This document shows positions 58,287 to 64,000 of a stretch of 64,000 bases of DNA, piece by piece (the stretch's first letter is position 1; each line of letters starts with the position of its first letter). The DNA is from Devosia neptuniae (GTDB lineage: Bacteria; Pseudomonadota; Alphaproteobacteria; Rhizobiales; Devosiaceae), in NCBI RefSeq assembly GCF_025452235.1, contig NZ_CP104965.1, positions 2,166,501 through 2,230,500 of the forward strand. Direction: 5' to 3'. Position numbers and translations under genes: made by a program. The notes under the pieces are model-generated. The model saw only the letters and a program-made list of their open reading frames with translations, ran no database searches and was not told the DNA's origin.

Positions 58287-59897
58287 TCAAGATTTTGCGG
58301 GCGCCACGGCAGGCACGTCCCCCTCGAACGCCGCGGCCAGCAGGGCCTTGGTATAGCCGTCTTGTGGATTGGCAAAGATTTCGGCCGCTGGACCCCGTTC
58401 GACCACGCGGCCATTGCGCAGCACGATGATGGTATTGGCGAGCGCGCGGACCACTTTGAGATCGTGGCTGATAAACAGATAAGTCAGCCCGTGCCGGATC
58501 TGCAGATCGCGCAGCAGATCGACTACCTGAGCTTGAATCGAGACATCAAGGGCTGAAGTGGGCTCGTCCAGCACGACGAATTTTGGATTGAGCACCATGG
58601 CGCGGGCAATGGCGATGCGCTGGCGCTGCCCGCCGGAAAATTCGTGCGGATAGCGCAGGCCCGCTTCGCTGGGCAGGCCCACCTCGTCCAGCGCTTTGGC
58701 GACGCGGGCATCGCGCTCGGCGGCGGAAAGGCGCGGCGCATGGACCTTGAGACCCTCCCCGATAATATCGGCGACCGACATGCGGGGGCTGAGCGAGCCG
58801 AAGGGGTCCTGAAAGACGATCTGCATATCGGCGCGCAGCGGCCGCATGGCCTTCCACGAGCGCGAGGAGACATCATTGCCGAGCACGACAATGCGCCCCT
58901 GCGAGGAAATGAGCCGCAGGATGGCATTGCCCAGCGTCGACTTACCCGAGCCGCTTTCCCCGACAATGCCGAGCGTTTCGCCCTGGCGGATGGCCAGATC
59001 GACGCCGTCCACGGCTTTGACATGGCCGATTGTACGGCGCAGCAGGCCGCGCTTGATCGGGAACCAGACCCTAAGATCGGTTGCCTCCACAATATTAGGG
59101 GCATTCGCATCGGTCAGCGGCGGCGCGCCGCGCGGCTGGGCGGCGAGCAGATGCCTGGTATAGGCGTGCTGGGGATTGTCGAACACCGAGGCGACCGGCC
59201 CGGTTTCCACAATCTCGCCCTTGGTCATGACACAGACGCGGTCGGCAATGCGGCGGACAATGCCCAGATCGTGGGTGATGAACAGCATGGCCATGCCCAG
59301 CCGCTGTTGCAACTCCTTGAGCAAAGTAAGAATCTGCGCCTGCACGGTCACGTCGAGCGCGGTGGTGGGTTCGTCCGCCACCAGCAGGTCCGGCTCATTG
59401 GCCAGTGCCATGGCGATCATTACCCGCTGCCGCTGCCCACCCGAAAGCTGGTGCGGGAACGCCGCAAGCCGGCTTTTCGGATCCGGAATGCCGACAGCGT
59501 CGAGCAGTTCCAGCGTGCGGGCGCGCGCAGCATTGGCGCGCAGGCCCTGATGAATGGCCAAAACCTCCCCAATCTGACGCTCGATAGTGTGCACCGGATT
59601 AAGGCTCGTCATCGGCTCCTGAAAGATCATCGAAATGTCATTGCCGCGCACGGCCCGCAGCTCATTTGGCTTGGCGGTGACAAGGTTCTGGCCCTTGAAC
59701 AGGATCTCGCCGGTCAGGGTCGCACTGGGCGGCAGGAGTTTGAGGACCGAAAGGGCGGTGACCGACTTGCCGGAGCCGCTCTCGCCCACCAGCGCCACGG
59801 TCTCGCCCGGCGCGATATCAAGGCTGACATTGCGTGCGGCCGCATTGGCGCCGAAGGCCACGTTGAGGTTGCGGATGGAGAGTAGCGGGGCTGTCAT
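58287..59897 (-). CDS. Tandem ABC transporter ATPase (YejF-like)
   Basis: A 536-residue protein with two complete ATPase domains. Each has GESGSGKS and a signature ([15 protein letters not shown] near 160-174; [15 protein letters not shown] near 435-449), with Walker [14 protein letters not shown] and [13 protein letters not shown]. This fused form is the YejF type, replacing separate DppD/DppF subunits. ATG 59897 overlaps the stop of the permease gene by four bases. Confidence 0.92.
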   Translation of the reverse strand: MTAPLLSIRNLNVAFGANAAARNVSLDIAPGETVALVGESGSGKSVTALSVLKLLPPSATLTGEILFKGQNLVTAKPNELRAVRGNDISMIFQEPMTSLNPVHTIERQIGEVLAIHQGLRANAARARTLELLDAVGIPDPKSRLAAFPHQLSGGQRQRVMIAMALANEPDLLVADEPTTALDVTVQAQILTLLKELQQRLGMAMLFITHDLGIVRRIADRVCVMTKGEIVETGPVASVFDNPQHAYTRHLLAAQPRGAPPLTDANAPNIVEATDLRVWFPIKRGLLRRTIGHVKAVDGVDLAIRQGETLGIVGESGSGKSTLGNAILRLISSQGRIVVLGNDVSSRSWKAMRPLRADMQIVFQDPFGSLSPRMSVADIIGEGLKVHAPRLSAAERDARVAKALDEVGLPSEAGLRYPHEFSGGQRQRIAIARAMVLNPKFVVLDEPTSALDVSIQAQVVDLLRDLQIRHGLTYLFISHDLKVVRALANTIIVLRNGRVVERGPAAEIFANPQDGYTKALLAAAFEGDVPAVAPAKS

Positions 59898-61018
59898 GCC
59901 AGCGTCTTCCGCGGATCGAAGGCGTCGCGCACGGCCTCGCCGATGAAGACCAGCAGGGTCATCATGATGGCGATGGTGAAAAAGCCGGTGAGGCCGAGCC
60001 AGGGCGCCTGCAAATTATCCTTGCCCTGGGCCAGCAGCTCGCCCAGCGAGGGGGAGCCGGGGGGCAGGCCGAAGCCGAGGAAATCGAGCGAGGTGAGGGT
60101 GGCGACCGAGCCCGAGAGAATGAAGGGCATGAAGGTGAGCGTGGCCACCATGGCGTTGGGCAGCAAATGCCGCCAGATGATGGTGAGGTTGGACACGCCC
60201 AGCGCGCGGGCAGCGGCGATATATTCGAAATTGCGGGCGCGCAGGAATTCGGCGCGGACAATGCCGACCAAAGCGACCCAGGAAAACAGCAGCAATATCC
60301 CCAGCAGCACCCAGAAGCTGGGAGTGATGACGCTCGAAATGATCAGCAGCAGATAGAGCGCGGGGATAGCCGTCCAGATTTCGATGAAGCGTTGGAACAA
60401 CAAATCGGTCCAGCCGCCGAAATAGCCTTGCACCGCACCGGCAGCGACGCCGATGACCGACGAAGCGATGGTCAGCGCCAGGCCGAACAGGATGGAAATG
60501 CGGAAGCCATAGATGAGGCGGGCCAGCACGTCGCGGCCGCGATCATCGGTGCCCAGCCAATGCAGATTGCCCCAGTGGCAATTGGGGTCCGCGGCCTGGG
60601 CGGGATAGCCGGCACAGTTTTCCGCCTGGCTCATGGTCCAGGCCGGCGCGACAGCGCCCGAATGGGGCAGGAAGCCATCGACGGTCTGGTAATTGAAGCG
60701 GATGGGCGGCCAGATGGCCCAGCCATTGGCGGCGATGTCTTCGGCGATGAAATCGTCGCGATAATTGGTGATGGCGAGGAAGCCGCCGAATTTGGATTCG
60801 GGATAATCGACCAGCGCCGGCACCAGCAATTCGCCCTTGTAGGAGACCAGGATCGGCCGGTCGTTAGCGATGAATTCGGCGCCGAGCGTCACGATGAACA
60901 GCACGAGGAAAATCCACAGCGACCAGAAGCCCCGGCGATTGGCGCGGAAATTGGCGAGGCGCCGGCGGTTGATCGGCGAGAGCCGTGTGCGCACGGGAAG
61001 AGCCGCGATCTCGCTCAT
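59894..61018 (-). CDS. Peptide ABC transporter permease (YejE-like)
   Basis: A 374-residue permease. ANRRGFWSLWIFLVLFIVTL is the first helix; a long periplasmic loop (HWLGTDDRGRDVLARLIYGF) precedes five more helices, and ARALGVSNLTIIWRHLLPNA is the coupling loop. The ORF is open further upstream in the frame, but ATG 61018 overlaps the yejB-like stop (ATGA) and starts a normal YejE. Confidence 0.92.
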   Translation of the reverse strand: MSEIAALPVRTRLSPINRRRLANFRANRRGFWSLWIFLVLFIVTLGAEFIANDRPILVSYKGELLVPALVDYPESKFGGFLAITNYRDDFIAEDIAANGWAIWPPIRFNYQTVDGFLPHSGAVAPAWTMSQAENCAGYPAQAADPNCHWGNLHWLGTDDRGRDVLARLIYGFRISILFGLALTIASSVIGVAAGAVQGYFGGWTDLLFQRFIEIWTAIPALYLLLIISSVITPSFWVLLGILLLFSWVALVGIVRAEFLRARNFEYIAAARALGVSNLTIIWRHLLPNAMVATLTFMPFILSGSVATLTSLDFLGFGLPPGSPSLGELLAQGKDNLQAPWLGLTGFFTIAIMMTLLVFIGEAVRDAFDPRKTLA

Positions 61019-62106
61019 AGTTCGCGGCTTTCGAAATCGATGCGCGGATCGACCCACATATAGGCGAGGTCCGAAATCAGCGCGATGACGAGGCCCAGCA
61101 GGGAGAAGATGTAGAGCGTGGCAAAGACCACCGGATAATCGCGATTGGCGACGGAGGTAAAGCCGAGCAGGCCCAGCCCGTCGAGTGAGAAAATGGTTTC
61201 GATCAGCAGCGAGCCGCCAAAGAAGGCCCCGACAAAAGCGCCGGGAAAGCTGGCAATAATCAGCATCATGGCGTTGCGGAAAACGTGGCGATAGAGCACC
61301 TGGCCTTCGGTGAGGCCCTTGGCGCGGGCGGTGGTGACATATTGCTTGCCGATCTCGTCGAGGAACGAGTTCTTGGTCAAAAGCGTCGTGGTGGCAAAGG
61401 CACCCAATGCCATGGCGATGATGGGCAGCACCAGATGCCAGAGATAGTCGAGCACCTGCCGCCACAGCGGAAAGCTGTCAAAGCCGGGCGAGGTGAGCCC
61501 CCGCAGCGGGAATAATGACCAGAAGCTCCCCCCAGCAAACAGCACGACCAGCGCGATAGCGACGAGAAAACCAGGCACCGCATAGCCCACGATGATCACC
61601 GTGGAGGTCCACACGTCAAAACGCGAGCCATCGGAGACGGCTTTGCGGATGCCCAGCGGAATGGAAATGCCGTAGGAAATCAGCGTCATCCAGAGGCCGA
61701 GCGAGATGGAAACCGGCATCTTTTCCTTGATCAGGTCGATGACCGAGATATCGCGGTAATAGCTCTCGCCGAAATCGAAGCGGAGATAATTCCACAGCAT
61801 CATGCCGAAGCGCTCGAGCGGGGGCTTGTCGAAGCCGAACTGCTTTTCGATGCGCTCGACCAATTCGGGCGACAGGCCCCGCGAGCCGCGATAGGCCGTT
61901 CCCTGGCCCTGCTGGGGCGGCGCGGCCATGTCGCCACCGCCGCCGGTGACGCGTTCGGTAAGCGAGGCGTTTTGGCCCGATATATTGGCCAGCGCCTGTT
62001 CGACCGGGCCGCCGGGGGCGAACTGGGTGATGAGAAAGGAAACCGCCATGATGCCGAACACGGTCGGGATCATCAGCAACAGGCGGCGGAGTATATAGGC
62101 GCCCAT
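61015..62106 (-). CDS. Peptide ABC transporter permease (YejB-like)
   Basis: A 363-residue permease, the first gene of the yej-type operon. MGAYILRRLLLMIPTVFGIM begins it. A long periplasmic insertion (residues about 30-110) includes the YejB stretch GTAYRGSRGLSPELVERIEK, and TTARAKGLTEGQVLYRHVFR near 250 is the coupling loop. The gene order here is yejB-yejE-yejF-yejA, unlike the E. coli A-B-E-F order. Confidence 0.92.
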   Translation of the reverse strand: MGAYILRRLLLMIPTVFGIMAVSFLITQFAPGGPVEQALANISGQNASLTERVTGGGGDMAAPPQQGQGTAYRGSRGLSPELVERIEKQFGFDKPPLERFGMMLWNYLRFDFGESYYRDISVIDLIKEKMPVSISLGLWMTLISYGISIPLGIRKAVSDGSRFDVWTSTVIIVGYAVPGFLVAIALVVLFAGGSFWSLFPLRGLTSPGFDSFPLWRQVLDYLWHLVLPIIAMALGAFATTTLLTKNSFLDEIGKQYVTTARAKGLTEGQVLYRHVFRNAMMLIIASFPGAFVGAFFGGSLLIETIFSLDGLGLLGFTSVANRDYPVVFATLYIFSLLGLVIALISDLAYMWVDPRIDFESREL

Positions 62107-62234
62107 TCGGTCTCCGGGATATCCGGGCAGGTCTGCCCGGAGCCTTGCTCATGCAAAACTAGATGCTGGTAGGCCCCTTCGGGCAAATCACCAACCGGTG
62201 AAGCGGTTTGCGCCAGTGCAACATTTTGACGACG

Positions 62235-62264
62235 GCTTGGCAAGCGCGGCCGGGCTTGCCAAGC
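62235..62264. repeat. Perfect 11-bp inverted repeat upstream of yejB-like gene
   Basis: GCTTGGCAAGC (62235-62245) and GCTTGCCAAGC (62254-62264) are exact reverse complements with an eight-base spacer. They lie in the 205-base divergent gap, where a second short hairpin (62123-62140, CCGGGCAG and CTGCCCGG) also occurs. They may bind a regulator of either gene. Confidence 0.45.
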
Positions 62265-62311
62265 GGCTGCTTTGCCCGTCAGGATCAGCGCCAACCAGAT
62301 CGGGGAGCCTC

Positions 62312-62545
62312 ATGGCGTTTCAGACTATCGTTGAGATCGAAGATCCCTCGCAGGCGCGGGTGCTGGTGGTGGCGCTCAAGGCGCATGGCTTTCATCCGCT
62401 CGAAGGCGGGGAGGGCGGATTGCCGGGCGTACGTGGGCTGTTCGGCCCCAAGGGCGTGCCGGTGCAGGTACCCGATGAAGAGGCCGAGGATGCAACTGTT
62501 TTGGCGCTCGATCTGTTGAAGCAAATGCAATCGGATGCGGGCTAA
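62312..62545 (+). CDS. DUF2007 domain protein, small
   Basis: A 77-residue cytosolic protein of the DUF2007 type (often annotated as putative signal-transducing). FQTIVEIEDPSQARVLVVAL followed by KAHGFHPLEGGEGGLPGVRG is the family outline, with a Val-Pro-containing strand at the end. ATG 62312 follows GGGGAG. It is divergent from the yej-like operon. Function unknown. Confidence 0.82.
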   Translation: MAFQTIVEIEDPSQARVLVVALKAHGFHPLEGGEGGLPGVRGLFGPKGVPVQVPDEEAEDATVLALDLLKQMQSDAG

Positions 62546-62733
62546 AGCCAAGTCCTTGCGAGGACGGTGGATTTGTCGGAAAACAGGTGGCGCGTTTTAT
62601 CGCGGCGCTCTAAATCGGCCACATTGATGCGGACTGGTCCGAATGCGGGCGGGCTGTTGAACACAATTGCCGGGTTGGTTATAAGCCAGCCAAGCTGTTA
62701 ACCTTTATTAAGCCCTTGGGCAGGAGCGAACCT

Positions 62734-63384
62734 ATGATGGTTTGGAAGCGTGGATCGTTCACCGCCGCTGGAGTTGCGGCAATGGCGCTACTGGTCGCCG
62801 GCTGCACGACAAGTGGCTCCAACACAGCCAATCTCAATACGATCGGCGCGCCCCAGCAATTGCAGCCGGTGCAGAATTCGACGGTGTCCCAGGGCACCCT
62901 GCCGGCGATCGGCGCGACCGGCACCCCGGCGCCGGGCCTCTCCGGCCAGCCCGTGCTGGGTGGCGTTCCCGCCCAGACCGCTGCGGTAAACCCCGGCATG
63001 ATCAATCCCAGCTATGGCACCGCGCCCAGCACACTGAACCCATCGGCCAATCCGGGTGGCTCGATCGTTTCGCTCGATCCGCTGGCCCAGCCCGGCGCCA
63101 GCGGCATGAGCGCTGGCCCCGAAGGCGCCTGGACCGTGGTGGCCGGCTCGACCCAGTGCCAGCTCAATCTGCCGCTCACCACCAAGACCGGCACCAATTA
63201 TTACCGCGCCTCCGCGCCCGGTTGCAGCCTGCCCGCTCTGGCTTCGGTCGGCGGCTGGCAGCAGGTGGGCAGCCAGCTCCAGCTCTATGATGAGAACGGC
63301 AATATCACCGCCTTCCTCGCCCCCAATGGCGGCCGCTATATTGGGACCATGGGCGGCGGTCAGCCCATCGCCCTCCAGCGCTAA
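62734..63384 (+). CDS. Lipoprotein with AprI/Inh-like protease-inhibitor domain
   Basis: A 216-residue secreted lipoprotein. A signal peptide with lipobox LVAGC is followed by a Pro/Gly/Asn/Ala-rich linker (about residues 24-130). The C-terminal region (residues about 135-216) has the pattern of an AprI/Inh metalloprotease inhibitor: GAWTVVAGSTQCQLNL, then CSLPALASVGGWQQ, then LQLYDENGNITAFL. These inhibitors protect the periplasm from secreted serralysin-type proteases; no such protease gene is in the window. ATG 62734 follows GCAGGAGC. Confidence 0.78.
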   Translation: MMVWKRGSFTAAGVAAMALLVAGCTTSGSNTANLNTIGAPQQLQPVQNSTVSQGTLPAIGATGTPAPGLSGQPVLGGVPAQTAAVNPGMINPSYGTAPSTLNPSANPGGSIVSLDPLAQPGASGMSAGPEGAWTVVAGSTQCQLNLPLTTKTGTNYYRASAPGCSLPALASVGGWQQVGSQLQLYDENGNITAFLAPNGGRYIGTMGGGQPIALQR

Positions 63385-63463
63385 TTATTTGGGTGATGCC
63401 GGTCTGCAAGCTGCCACGGGCTGAGCCAGTTTAGGGTCGAGAATTTCGAGAGTCCCGATCTGG

Positions 63464-63575
63464 TCCCCTCCCCCTTGAGGGGAGGGCTAGGGTGGGGGTG
63501 TCGAGGCTCCCGCGAACGCCATGCTGGTTTATAGTCCGACACCCCACCCTCAATCCCTCCCCTCAAGGGGGAGGG
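63464..63575. repeat. CCCTCCCC-type inverted-repeat element
   Basis: An imperfect inverted repeat of about 40-base arms: left TCCCCTCCCCCTTGAGGGGA onward to 63503, right 63537-63575 running CGACACCCCACCCTC and CCCTCCCCTCAAGGGGGAGG. It is related to 18091-18232. It fills the gap between the lipoprotein gene and zapE. Confidence 0.7.
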
Positions 63576-63628
63576 AGGCGGACCGGGGCTCTCCGCCTAC
63601 CAGAAAAGCTGATTGTCGATTGACCCCA

Positions 63629-64000
63629 GTGTCGTCCAAATCCCGCAAAACCCCCACCCTCCAAGGCCCCGTCAGTGCTGCCTATGCAGACCTGGCGGCG
63701 CGGGGGGCGTTGTCAGCCGATCCGGCGCAGCTGGAGGCGGCGGAACTGCTCGATGGGGTGGCGGCGGGGCTCCTGGCGGAAAAGCCCAAGGGCTTGCTGG
63801 GGCGGCTGTTTGACAAGCCTGAGCCGGTCAAGGGGCTCTATCTCTATGGCGAGGTGGGCCGGGGCAAGACCATGTTGATGGATTTGTTCTTTGCCGCCGT
63901 GCCGCTCAAGCAGAAGCGGCGGGTGCATTTCCATGAATTCATGGATGAAATCCATGCTGGCATCGCCGCCTTCCGCAAGTCGCCCAAAAGCAAAAGCGAT
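63629..64000 (+). CDS. zapE: Cell division protein ZapE (AFG1-like ATPase), 5' part
   Basis: The frame is open to the window edge; only 124 residues are visible. The N-terminal segment (PVSAAYADLAARGALSADPA) and the P-loop GLYLYGEVGRGKTMLMDLFF near residues 68-87, then KRRVHFHEFMDEIHAGI, are the ZapE/AFG1 pattern. ZapE is an ATPase at the division ring. GTG 63629 is used; TTG 63620 is possible. The true length (normally about 370-390 residues) cannot be seen. Confidence 0.9.
   Translation, partial: MSSKSRKTPTLQGPVSAAYADLAARGALSADPAQLEAAELLDGVAAGLLAEKPKGLLGRLFDKPEPVKGLYLYGEVGRGKTMLMDLFFAAVPLKQKRRVHFHEFMDEIHAGIAAFRKSPKSKSD

Overview
The window is one high-GC bacterial chromosome segment with dense, often overlapping genes on both strands. 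The gene set suggests an alphaproteobacterium of the Hyphomicrobiales, possibly Devosiaceae. The reasons are the pccB-orf-pccA-mutase operon, the peptide- and sugar-type ABC transporters, TamA/TamB, and palindromic intergenic repeats of the kind common in that order. The placement is inference from gene content only. I saw no rRNA, tRNA, CRISPR array, insertion sequence or phage.

Layout. 0-4.2 kb: the end of a lipocalin gene, then a cobalamin riboswitch driving a BtuF/FecB-type binding protein and a BtuC/FecCD-type permease with no intact ATPase gene, and a membrane protein that looks like a site-2 protease stripped of its zinc ligands. 4.2-8.4 kb: an orphan sugar-binding protein divergent from an FGGY sugar kinase, and a GMC oxidoreductase. 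8.5-20.1 kb: propionyl-CoA and branched-chain catabolism (pccB, an A+T-rich gene of unknown function, pccA, B12-dependent methylmalonyl-CoA mutase, epimerase, LysR regulator, methylmalonate-semialdehyde dehydrogenase, ETF-ubiquinone oxidoreductase).

20.3-35.5 kb: a flavin reductase-like gene, then a LacI-controlled carbohydrate locus. It holds the regulator, a frameshifted heparinase II/III-family lyase, a five-gene family-5 ABC transporter, a DUF2264 protein, a 2-hydroxyacid dehydrogenase, an acetyltransferase fused to a second domain, and a ThuA protein. Palindromic and tandem-repeat operator candidates lie before the regulator and before the lyase. This is the best candidate here for an undescribed system: import and breakdown of a (probably uronic, possibly acetylated) oligosaccharide.

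35.5-42 kb: a methyltransferase, a DUF2934 protein, elongation factor P divergent from its lysylation enzymes EpmA and EpmB, a CorC/HlyC-type protein and CorA. 42.2-46.4 kb: a catabolic cluster (GST, Rieske-FNR-ferredoxin fusion, an oxygenase that has lost its own Rieske cluster ligands, SDR). 46.5-56 kb: a MacAB-type exporter, then TamB and TamA. 56.3-62.1 kb: a YejABEF-type peptide importer. 62.3-64 kb: a DUF2007 protein, a lipoprotein with an AprI/Inh-like inhibitor domain, and the start of zapE.

The parts connect. MmsA yields propionyl-CoA, which Pcc, the mutase and the epimerase turn into succinyl-CoA. The mutase needs the cobalamin whose uptake is probably controlled by the riboswitch at the left end. 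Several intergenic gaps are filled by inverted-repeat elements of two families (GTCATTCC-type and CCCTCCCC-type).
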